Part shown: positions 1 to 5,568 of the stretch, in pieces
Layout: every line of letters begins with the position of its first letter
Position numbering within the stretch: position 1 is the stretch's first letter
Assembly (NCBI GenBank): GCA_030627025.1
Contig: DAOUSX010000092.1
Location: forward strand, 1-5,568
Length of the DNA stretch: 5,568 nt
Source: Dehalococcoidia bacterium
GTDB taxonomy: Bacteria > Chloroflexota > Dehalococcoidia > GIF9 > AB-539-J10
Direction: 5' to 3'
Translations under genes and position numbers: made by a program
Notes under the pieces: model-generated
Database searches by the model: none
Told to the model about the DNA's origin: nothing
What the model saw: only the letters and a program-made list of their open reading frames with translations

Positions 1-1481
1 CGCTGGAAAGTACCTTCCCACCAGTTACCGGCCCTGCCTGGGCAGCTATGGCTAGTGGGAAGAATCCAGGGAAAACTGGAATTTTCGATTCTCTAATCCG
101 CGTTGGCAAAGATGGCTTTGAAATGAGGACAATAAGCTCCCTTGACATAAGAAGAGCAAAACCATATTGGGATTATGTGAGCAATGCCGGGTTGAAGGTT
201 GGGGTAATAAATTATCCCTTCTTATATCCACCCTATGAAATCAATGGGGTGATGGTTTCCGGATTGGGGAGTAATCCTCAGGATGAGATTTCCCATCCAA
301 AAGGTTTCAAGCAGCGTCTAATTAAAAAGTGGGGCAATTATCGAATAGATGTGCTCTGGCACGAGGCTAAATATTCTGGGAACCCATTGCTATTCCTTAG
401 AGATGTATTTGAATTATTAGATATAAATGAGAGAACCTTGCAGCTTTTGTTGGAAGAGGATTTGGAGGTATTGACTTTTGTAATCTCAGCAAGTGACTTC
501 GCCCAGCACTATATGTGGAGATATATTGATGCTTCCCATCCTTACTATCGAGAAGACCAGGCCAAAAAGTATAGGCCCATGTTTATCAAAGTTTGGGAGA
601 GAATAGACAAAATCCTAGGTTCAATAATAGAGAGACTTCCCCAGAATGCAAACGTTGTTATCGTTTCAGACCACGGCTTTGGTGCCCATCGGAGTGATTT
701 CTATACCAACTCTTGGCTGGAACAGGAAGGATATCTCTTCAAAAGGGAAGGAATAATTAGAGCACGCCGAATGCAAGAAGCTATAGCTAGATTGATAAGG
801 AGAATATCTCCACGCTTGCACAGGAAATTAATTAAAGCAACCAATCTGGGAAGAGTGCCCAAGATATCAGCCACTTCCGAAATAGATTTTGTAAGGAGCT
901 TAGCTTTCTCCCCAGTTAATGCTTCTTTGGTAGGCAAAATTTGTATAAATCGCCATGCAACCTTACTTGTGAATAGTCCCGATGATTTTCAGTCTCTCAA
1001 AAGTGAAATAGTGGGGAAGCTTCAAGAGGTTTGTGACAATTTGGGTGTCCAACCTAAGGTTTATTCACCTTATGAACTATACACCGGGCAATATGTGGAT
1101 TTGGCACCTGACATCTTATTTGAGATAGAGGATGGCGAGTGTAGCATTCACTTTGGTTTTGGCAAAAACCCGTTCCAAAAACCGCCGTCTAATCCGGTTC
1201 ACAGTGGGATACATAAAAAAGATGGCATTCTTATTGCCTATGGACCGAGTATTAAGGAGAGTACTGAAATACAAGGTGCCAAAATCTATGACATAGCTCC
1301 TACAATCCTGCACATACTTGGGCTGCCGGTGCCCGATGATATGGACGGCAGAGTGCTCAAGGAGATTTTCAGGGAAGAGAGCGAGCCAGCACAGAGAAAG
1401 GTAAAATATCAGGAAGTCGAGGTGGAAAAGGGAAAGGTTAAGAATAGAATAACAAGACTTAAGGAATTAGGCAAGTTATAG
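1..1481 (+). CDS. AlkP-superfamily phosphodiesterase (5' end outside window)
   Basis: This is a type I phosphodiesterase/nucleotide pyrophosphatase-like protein of the alkaline phosphatase superfamily, which hydrolyses phosphodiesters with two metal ions. The frame is open from base 3, and the residues before the ATG at 48 (STFPPVTGPAWAAM) are the conserved nucleophile region. The true start is therefore upstream of the window, with perhaps 40-50 residues missing. The Thr codon at 27-29 is the likely nucleophile. Further likely metal ligands are Asp (495-497) and His (507-509) in SDFAQH, Asp and His in SDHGFG (669-674), and His in HSGIH (1200-1202), so the core looks intact. No transmembrane helix is evident in the visible part. 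The tail is Lys/Glu-rich and ends RLKELGKL. The gene converges on the flippase and their stops overlap, so they are not in one operon. The natural substrate (lipid, glycan phosphate or nucleotide) cannot be read from the sequence. Confidence 0.9.
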   Translation, partial: LESTFPPVTGPAWAAMASGKNPGKTGIFDSLIRVGKDGFEMRTISSLDIRRAKPYWDYVSNAGLKVGVINYPFLYPPYEINGVMVSGLGSNPQDEISHPKGFKQRLIKKWGNYRIDVLWHEAKYSGNPLLFLRDVFELLDINERTLQLLLEEDLEVLTFVISASDFAQHYMWRYIDASHPYYREDQAKKYRPMFIKVWERIDKILGSIIERLPQNANVVIVSDHGFGAHRSDFYTNSWLEQEGYLFKREGIIRARRMQEAIARLIRRISPRLHRKLIKATNLGRVPKISATSEIDFVRSLAFSPVNASLVGKICINRHATLLVNSPDDFQSLKSEIVGKLQEVCDNLGVQPKVYSPYELYTGQYVDLAPDILFEIEDGECSIHFGFGKNPFQKPPSNPVHSGIHKKDGILIAYGPSIKESTEIQGAKIYDIAPTILHILGLPVPDDMDGRVLKEIFREESEPAQRKVKYQEVEVEKGKVKNRITRLKELGKL

Positions 1482-3026
1482 AAATCTTCGCAAAATCTTC
1501 TTTATAGAAGATAAATCCACCCCGACTCTCTTTTCTATCATCAGAAGCATAGAAATGTCCTCTTTATCAAAGCTCTTGGTAAGCAGGATAGCCAAACCGT
1601 ATACCCCGTAATAGAAGATAAGGAGCAGGGGCAACATCCACCAAGTAGCCGTGACAAACTTGCTGAGGATAAATTGGATGACGAATACTAACGCCAATGA
1701 GACAAGTGTCGGCTTTATCAGGTTCTTGCTCAAGGGCTGAGCACCACTGAGTGAGTAGAGCTTCCAGCACCTTATGAGATTGATAGAGATTATAGCAGCT
1801 ACAGAAGCAATGGCTGCTCCTTCGATCCCAAGAGGTGGGATTAAAGCGATGTTCAGCCCGACATTCAGAACCGCTGTAGCCAAAGTAGCCCACATCATGA
1901 ACTGAGACTTTCCCACAGCAATTAATGTGGCACCATTAGGGCCAAGCAGGTTGTTGATCATAAACCCAAGGGACAAAATGCGGAGAGTATTTGTTGCCGG
2001 AGTATAATTAATGCCAAATAGGGAACTAATCACAATTTCAGGGAATAGGAACAGAATGAGAAAGAACGGCAAAGTAGCTGAGCAGAGCCACTTAGTTAAA
2101 ATGGAGAAGTTCTTCCTTATCTCGTGCGTTGAACCTTGAGCGTATAATCCAGCGGCAACCGGCATGTAAATCAGTAGCATTGCACTTAAAGGCTCTGAGA
2201 TAAACTGGGCTAAAGGATGAGCTGCGTTATATAACCCTACCTCTGCTGAACTCCTCAAACCGCCCAGCATTAAGGTATCTGTCCAGGCTATTATCATCTG
2301 AAGCATAACTATCCCGAGTAAGGGGAGCGAGAAGAATAAAAGCTCCTTGGCTATAGGATTGGCAAGTGCCTTAGTGGTAAATCGTATTGGGGAAGGCAGC
2401 CGCTTAGTGGCATATATTATGAGGGCAATGCAGGGTATTACCAAGGAAGCCAGGAGGGCATAAAATACCCCATCAAAGGGTAGATGAAGGAAGATAAGGG
2501 GTAGAAGAAGTAGGGGGAAAAGCAAATTTCTTAGAATATCTTGGAAGTAGACCTTCGGTTTTACGTTATCAAATCCTCGAAATAGAGATACAAAAACATT
2601 TATAAGGGTGAAAAATGGTATTCCTAGAGCAAATATCTTGAGAGGGAAACCAAGAGCAGCATCATGGAAGATTTTGGTGGCAATAATATCCGAGGTGAAG
2701 AAAACAACAATGCTTAAGGAGACGCTTGCTAGAAGTCCAAACTGGATGGAGGGAAGGATGAGCTTTTGAACTTTTTCAACCTCGTTTTTTCCTCTGGCAT
2801 AGGCGATGCTTCGGGTAGTTCCTTGCTCTAAACCCAAGGTAGCAATTACCGCACAAATGCTAAGTATCACGAAGGCGAGAGAGAAAACCCCATAGTCGCT
2901 TTCTGTTCCATACCTGGCAACCATGATCCTGCCGATGAAGCCCAAAAACAAACCAATTAGAGAACCGAGAAAAGCTATCCCAGCACCTTTGGTTATTTTT
3001 ACGAGGGATTCATCCAAGCTGGTCAT
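1476..3026 (-). CDS. Polysaccharide/oligosaccharide flippase, Wzx/RfbX type (MOP superfamily)
   Basis: This 516-residue, almost wholly hydrophobic protein has the usual length and about 14 helices of the polysaccharide-biosynthesis branch of the MOP exporters, which flip lipid-linked oligosaccharides across the membrane. The N-terminus is typical: a short polar start, then GAGIAFLGSLIG (residues 14-25), then RIMVARYG and DYGVFSLAF (33-52), then the Gly/Glu-rich LGLEQGTTRSIAYARGK (64-80). The repeated core has AEVGLYNAA (261-269), and the second half has GKSQFMMWATLATAVLNVGLN (372-391). The last ~35 residues are charged and probably cytoplasmic. The chosen ATG gives the expected N-terminal length, but no Shine-Dalgarno sequence precedes it and it lies inside a heptanucleotide repeat. 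A TTG four codons in (about 3017) is an alternative. The stop overlaps the convergent phosphodiesterase stop. A diverged relic of the same family lies at 3906-4052. Exact substrate unknown. Confidence 0.93.
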   Translation of the reverse strand: MTSLDESLVKITKGAGIAFLGSLIGLFLGFIGRIMVARYGTESDYGVFSLAFVILSICAVIATLGLEQGTTRSIAYARGKNEVEKVQKLILPSIQFGLLASVSLSIVVFFTSDIIATKIFHDAALGFPLKIFALGIPFFTLINVFVSLFRGFDNVKPKVYFQDILRNLLFPLLLLPLIFLHLPFDGVFYALLASLVIPCIALIIYATKRLPSPIRFTTKALANPIAKELLFFSLPLLGIVMLQMIIAWTDTLMLGGLRSSAEVGLYNAAHPLAQFISEPLSAMLLIYMPVAAGLYAQGSTHEIRKNFSILTKWLCSATLPFFLILFLFPEIVISSLFGINYTPATNTLRILSLGFMINNLLGPNGATLIAVGKSQFMMWATLATAVLNVGLNIALIPPLGIEGAAIASVAAIISINLIRCWKLYSLSGAQPLSKNLIKPTLVSLALVFVIQFILSKFVTATWWMLPLLLIFYYGVYGLAILLTKSFDKEDISMLLMIEKRVGVDLSSIKKILRRFL

Positions 3027-3051
3027 TAGTCGTTAGTCTTCAGCCCCCAGT
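3024..3051. repeat. Degenerate heptanucleotide tandem repeat, four units
   Basis: On the + strand the bases divide into consecutive 7-mers: CATTAGT, CGTTAGT, CTTCAGC, CCCCAGT. Units 1 and 2 differ at one base, and all four share C at position 1 and AG at positions 5-6. The array overlaps the flippase start codon (CAT at 3024-3026). Both CATTAGT-like and CCCCAGT-like heptads are reminiscent of the short tandemly repeated heptanucleotides known from cyanobacteria. With only four imperfect units, chance cannot be excluded. Confidence 0.45.
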
Positions 3052-3090
3052 CCGAGATCGATGGTTCGAGTTGCTGATCCTTTTTCTAAT

Positions 3091-3608
3091 TCATTCTATC
3101 TCGAATTCCTTCTTCAGCGCGGAGAATACATCTTGGGGCCTTTCTATCTCGTAATCGAGGTTTACGGTTATGAGGAGGGCGTTCTCGTGATGATCTCCCT
3201 TAAGTTCTCCCCGCTCTGACTTTAAGGGGAGCGTCTGGATTTTGGCTTCGCCGAAGGAGCAAAAGCCATGGTCAGAGATGACGATAAGCTTGTTCTGCTT
3301 CTCCTCCAGGAAGCCAGTGTCAAAGAGGAGTTCCCCTATTTTGCCGTCCAGCTTTCCATACCACTCTAGGACGCAATCCTCCCCCCAGTGGAAGTGCTGG
3401 ATGCGGTCAAGAAGGGTGTAGACGGAGATAAGAAGGTCGGGCTTCTGGGATAAAAGCTCCTTCGTCTTCTCAGTAACTCTCTCAAGCTCCTCCTGCCATT
3501 CCCTCTCATTTGTGGGAAGTCCAAACCCTACACCTTTATCCTTTCCTCTATCCTGCCATAAAGCCCAGCGAGTAAGAGCACGGCTCTGCTTTCCTGTTCC
3601 TTTTTCAT
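3091..3608 (-). pseudogene. Remnant of a second AlkP-superfamily phosphodiesterase
   Basis: Read on the minus strand, codons beginning at 3606 stay open for 171 residues to a TGA at 3093-3091. There is no ATG, GTG or TTG in that frame. The translation contains DLLISVYTLLDRIQHFHW (the DxxxH metal-ligand motif), KLIVISDHGFCSFGEAK (the SDHGF motif) and GDHHENALLI (the last His ligand region), so the family is clear. The N-terminal Asp and nucleophile Thr region are absent. A good start exists in another frame: ATG at 3608-3606, preceded by AAGGAGG and overlapping the upstream stop as ATGA. That frame stops after 26 residues (MKKEQESRAVLLLAGLYG...). Adding one base to the A5 run after the ATG would join it to the long frame, but the nucleophile half would still be missing. 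I read it as a deleted, frame-broken gene once translationally coupled to the ribbon-helix-helix gene. Confidence 0.75.
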
Positions 3609-3829
3609 TCTTCCTCCTTCAAGTAACCGAGTCTCCTTAACCTTTCCCTTATCGCCCTTACTTCCTCTGCTGTTAGCCTATTCTCCCGCTTTATTTCCCC
3701 ACCCGAAGCCAGAGTTCGCATCACGAAGACAATGAATTCGGTGACACTGGAAAAGCCAGTACCTACGATCATTTGGCTCAGCCTTTGGTAAAGCTCTCTA
3801 GGTATCTTGAGAGTGACCTTGTTTTCCAT
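3605..3829 (-). CDS. Ribbon-helix-helix (CopG/MetJ/Arc-like) small protein
   Basis: This 74-residue protein has the ribbon-helix-helix pattern. A short strand, KVTLKIP (residues 4-10), would pair in a dimer and enter the DNA major groove. Helix A is ELYQRLSQMI (12-21), the turn is GTGFSSV (23-29), and helix B is TEFIVFVMRTLA (30-41). A basic linker leads to a charged tail, LTAEEVRAIRERLRRLGYL (52-70). The family usually binds short palindromic operators as dimers or tetramers, and a near-palindrome lies just upstream at 3833-3846, suggesting autoregulation. No Shine-Dalgarno sequence precedes the ATG, and a TATAAT ends 20 bp before it, so the mRNA leader is very short or absent. The stop overlaps the ATG of the phosphodiesterase remnant, so the two were probably co-translated and the regulator may have served that enzyme. 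An antitoxin role is less likely because no toxin gene is adjacent. Confidence 0.88.
   Translation of the reverse strand: MENKVTLKIPRELYQRLSQMIVGTGFSSVTEFIVFVMRTLASGGEIKRENRLTAEEVRAIRERLRRLGYLKEEE
3613..3619 (-). promoter_or_regulatory. Strong Shine-Dalgarno for the broken phosphodiesterase gene
   Basis: The minus strand reads AAGGAGG, then four bases, then ATG at 3608. It lies within the last codons of the ribbon-helix-helix gene. A perfect ribosome binding site before an ATGA overlap marks the original start of the downstream gene, although that frame now closes after 26 codons. Confidence 0.65.
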
Positions 3830-3832
3830 TAC

Positions 3833-3846
3833 ACTGCAATTGTAGT
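3833..3846. promoter_or_regulatory. Near-palindromic operator candidate
   Basis: ACTGCAATTGTAGT is palindromic at 12 of 14 positions, with a perfect CAATTG core. It lies between the -10 candidate and the ribbon-helix-helix ATG, over the predicted transcription start. That is where an autorepressor would bind. TTGCA also recurs on the minus strand starting at 3878, 3861 and 3839, the last inside this palindrome. Binding is inferred. Confidence 0.4.
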
Positions 3847-3849
3847 AAG

Positions 3850-3878
3850 ATTATAGTGCAAAACTTGTGTTCATGCAA
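3850..3878 (-). promoter_or_regulatory. Sigma70-like promoter of the ribbon-helix-helix gene
   Basis: The minus strand shows TTGCAT (3878-3873), a 17-bp spacer, and a perfect TATAAT (3855-3850) ending 20 bp before the ATG at 3829. The -35 box is weak (3 of 6 bases). In an archaeon the same TATAAT could be a TATA box, placing the transcript start at or near the ATG. An AT-rich TTTAAATTTTT lies a little further upstream (about 3890-3900). Confidence 0.5.
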
Positions 3879-3905
3879 GGGGCAAACGCAAAAATTTAAA
3901 ACGTT

Positions 3906-4052
3906 TCAGGGAACACGAATAGTATCGAAAACAAGGGCTTGAGAGTATAGCGCTGAAGTGATAGACATATAAATGAGTAGCATTGCTGTCAGCAGCATGG
4001 AAATGAACGCCGCCAAGGGAAGAGCTGCATTATAAAGCCCTACCACCTCTGA
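3906..4052 (-). pseudogene. Relic of a second polysaccharide flippase
   Basis: A 48-codon minus-strand frame runs from Ser (4052-4050) to TGA (3908-3906), with an in-frame TAG just upstream (4055-4053). It encodes EVVGLYNAALPLAAFIS, TAMLLIYMS and ALYSQA in order. Aligned to residues 260-297 of the intact flippase at 1476-3026, I count 25 identities in 38 positions without gaps. The DNA also aligns, for example 3964-3984 with 2164-2184. The similarity is too low for a recent copy, so this is an older paralogue or independently acquired homologue. Only about a tenth of a flippase survives, and nothing recognisable of the rest lies on either side. It probably marks a large deletion between the glycosyltransferase gene and the ribbon-helix-helix gene. 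Confidence 0.85.
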
Positions 4053-4080
4053 CTATTCTTGTAACCGCATGGTAACAGCT

Positions 4081-5565
4081 TCACCTTCTCAGGATATATA
4101 CATGCTCAGCCACTTTTTCCAGATCGGGATTGTCTACCGGCCCCCAGATATAAACAATGTCTATGTTCTTCTCCCTCAGCCATTCTGTATTGCTGACCCC
4201 ATCGGCGAAGACCTCCCAAACCTCTGCCACCCTCGCTGGCCTTATTTGAGTGGCGGCACTACTGGCATAGATGAACTTGCCGGTGAGGGGTGTAAAGGCT
4301 ATTGCCATTTGAGGGGCTACCACAGCGCGCTGGTAGCTATCGTCCAAGTTTTCACGGATCCAGAGGAGGTCAGTATATACTCCATCGCCGATTATATGGT
4401 AGTAGGGTTCCTCAAGGCGATTCCGTATCCCCTGAAAAGCTGAAGTCACCATCAAAATCAGCACCAGAGACAAAGCCAGGGATGGCGCTTTTCGTATATG
4501 GGGGCTGAGGTATTTGCGGCATCGCTGGTAAATTTCCATGGTAGCGAAAGCAGCGATTATCCCCGCCATGAGGAAGAAATACATCCAGCCTCGGTCATAC
4601 ATTATCGGTACCCCCACATGAACCCGGACGAAAAGAAATAGGATGCCTACGAAGGCTGCACTGGAAAGCACCAGTGACCAATCTCTAGCTTTCCACCTCA
4701 GGGTGAGGAGCAAGATGCCCAATACGAAGAGGGCTAGAGGAAGGTAGCCGAATTTCTCAAAAGCATCATAGACCAGGGGCAAGAAATGGCTTCTTGTCAT
4801 CATCGATTCAGCAACTGAAGGGGAATACCTCAGCATAATGGTGAGCCAGGATAACGACATAGCAGCTAGGATTAGAGCCGGCGAGAGCCACCAACCCCTC
4901 CCTCTCCTCCTGCCCAGTACTAACATAACTGCGTATATGCCTGTTATCAAACAGGCGGCTGCCCCTGTGGGCGGGTGCATCAGGAAGATGAAGGAAAGGA
5001 GCAGAAGAAGTAGAAAGGCCTTAATTACCCCTATATTGAAGTAGTGCAGGGGGAAAAGGATCAAAGGGAGCAAGGAAATACCCAGAGCAACAGGCACAAG
5101 GAAAGAGGGACCAAGGATACGCAAGGTTGTGGGTATCAAGGCAACAAAAAAGGCAGCCTCCAGGCCAAAATTGCTCCGCCGGCCGAAAATGTAGGCTGTA
5201 AAGGCGGTGAAGACAAAGATAAAGGCGGGAAGGAAGCGGAAGATGTCAAGCCAGGAAAGACCAGTGAAGAGCCTGATCTGGCTTAAGAAAAGGTGGTATC
5301 CCACCTCAGGGTGATCTTCAACAGTTCTTTCGCCGAAAAATGGCTCCACAAAGCCTAAGTCCCCTTCTTCGAGGAGGGCCTGGCTCATCCCATAGTGGTA
5401 CCATTCATCAATGTGGATGGGGTAAGGGTAGTCGAGATGGGGGATATAAGCCATGTAGAAGGCGAAGCAGAGGATAGCGGCCAGTATCGCTAACTCAATG
5501 ATTTTTCGTTTCTGCACCATCTGTTTGATTGTATCAGATGGACCTATCATGTCAAGGATTGACAT
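4081..5565 (-). CDS. GT-C-like multi-span membrane glycosyltransferase
   Basis: This protein of up to 494 residues has the plan of GT-C enzymes (PMT/ArnT/STT3-like), which transfer sugars from polyprenyl-phosphate donors outside the membrane. The first helix (about 22-41) leads into an outer loop with the acidic motif HIDEWYH (51-57) and EDHPEVGYH (83-91), where GT-C enzymes hold their catalytic acids. About nine more hydrophobic segments follow, including one ending MHPPTG (196-201) and one after YDRGW (323-327). The last helix is about 361-378, followed by a soluble C-terminal domain of ~115 residues starting near RNRLEEPYYH and containing LLWIREN. No exact family name can be given. The frame stays open to the window edge. 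Possible starts are the ATGs at 5565, 5550 and 5520. The last gives a compact N-terminus (MVQKRKIIELAI) just below a promoter-like sequence, and none has a Shine-Dalgarno sequence. It ends 28 bp before the flippase relic. Confidence 0.82.
   Translation of the reverse strand: MSILDMIGPSDTIKQMVQKRKIIELAILAAILCFAFYMAYIPHLDYPYPIHIDEWYHYGMSQALLEEGDLGFVEPFFGERTVEDHPEVGYHLFLSQIRLFTGLSWLDIFRFLPAFIFVFTAFTAYIFGRRSNFGLEAAFFVALIPTTLRILGPSFLVPVALGISLLPLILFPLHYFNIGVIKAFLLLLLLSFIFLMHPPTGAAACLITGIYAVMLVLGRRRGRGWWLSPALILAAMSLSWLTIMLRYSPSVAESMMTRSHFLPLVYDAFEKFGYLPLALFVLGILLLTLRWKARDWSLVLSSAAFVGILFLFVRVHVGVPIMYDRGWMYFFLMAGIIAAFATMEIYQRCRKYLSPHIRKAPSLALSLVLILMVTSAFQGIRNRLEEPYYHIIGDGVYTDLLWIRENLDDSYQRAVVAPQMAIAFTPLTGKFIYASSAATQIRPARVAEVWEVFADGVSNTEWLREKNIDIVYIWGPVDNPDLEKVAEHVYILRR
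5528..5555 (-). promoter_or_regulatory. Sigma70-like promoter candidate near the glycosyltransferase start
   Basis: The minus strand has a perfect TTGACA (5555-5550), a 16-bp spacer and TACAAT (5533-5528). The ATG at 5520 follows seven bases later, where transcription would be expected to begin, implying a leaderless mRNA from that ATG. If translation really starts at 5565 or further upstream, this match lies within coding sequence and is fortuitous. Confidence 0.35.
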
Positions 5566-5568
5566 CCG

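Noticed and set aside
1567..1893. 108-codon minus-strand frame within the flippase
   Set aside because: It overlaps the flippase in another frame on the same strand, and its Cys/Ser/Tyr-rich composition and lack of domain mark it as a shadow.
1476..3026. Multidrug MATE transporter instead of a glycan flippase
   Set aside because: The N-terminal GAGIAFLGSLIG and RYGTESDYGVFSLAF pattern, the length and the neighbouring GT-C enzyme fit the polysaccharide branch of the superfamily better.
3061..3078. GGTTCGAGT resembling a tRNA T-loop, as in an attachment-site tRNA remnant
   Set aside because: The flanking bases do not form the five-pair T-stem, and no acceptor or anticodon arm can be found nearby.
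3207..3231. Inverted repeat CTCCCC / GGGGAG with a 13-base loop, considered as a terminator
   Set aside because: It lies inside the phosphodiesterase remnant's reading frame, has a long loop, and has no T-run on either side.
3605..3829. Ribbon-helix-helix protein as the antitoxin of a toxin-antitoxin pair
   Set aside because: The adjacent downstream gene is a phosphodiesterase remnant, not a RelE, PIN, Fic or other toxin, and no small toxin-like frame is present upstream.
4061..4076. GTAACC-GCAT-GGTAAC considered as a hairpin terminator after the glycosyltransferase
   Set aside because: One of the six pairs mismatches, so it is closer to a mirror than a dyad, and there is no T-run after it on the minus strand.
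4069..4443. 124-codon + strand frame opposite the glycosyltransferase
   Set aside because: It is antisense to a well-supported membrane protein gene, has no recognisable domain or ribosome binding site, and fits a shadow frame.

Overview
The window looks like part of a cell-surface polysaccharide or glycoconjugate locus from an uncultivated prokaryote of moderate GC content. It carries two intact integral-membrane glycan genes (a Wzx/MOP-type flippase and a GT-C-type glycosyltransferase), a large alkaline-phosphatase-superfamily phosphodiesterase and a small ribbon-helix-helix regulator. Between the intact genes lie two gene relics that are easy to miss because neither has a usable open reading frame with a start codon. 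The domain of life is not settled. A perfect AAGGAGG Shine-Dalgarno sequence and two sigma70-like promoter candidates lean towards a bacterium. These same families are also common in archaea, and both promoter candidates sit so close to their start codons that an archaeal TATA-box, leaderless reading is possible.

Layout. 1-1481 (+): AlkP-superfamily phosphodiesterase, cut by the left window edge just before its nucleophile motif. 1476-3026 (-): 516-residue flippase, convergent with the first gene and overlapping its stop by 6 bp. 3024-3051: four degenerate heptanucleotide units lying over the flippase start codon. 3091-3608 (-): remnant of a second AlkP-superfamily phosphodiesterase, with metal-ligand motifs but no nucleophile region and no in-frame start. 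3605-3829 (-): ribbon-helix-helix protein, overlapping the remnant by ATGA. 3830-3905: a compact promoter and operator-like region. 3906-4052 (-): 48-codon remnant of a second, diverged flippase. 4081-5565 (-): GT-C-like membrane glycosyltransferase whose N-terminus lies at the right window edge.

How it may work together (inference): the GT-C enzyme would use a lipid-linked sugar on the outer face of the membrane, the flippase would move lipid-linked glycans across it, and the AlkP enzyme would cleave a phosphodiester on a lipid, glycan or nucleotide substrate. The relics belong to the same two families as the intact left half. This suggests that an older copy of the flippase and phosphodiesterase set was duplicated or acquired and then deleted down to fragments, leaving the small regulator as the only intact gene between them. 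I see no mobile element, CRISPR array, rRNA or tRNA gene in the window.
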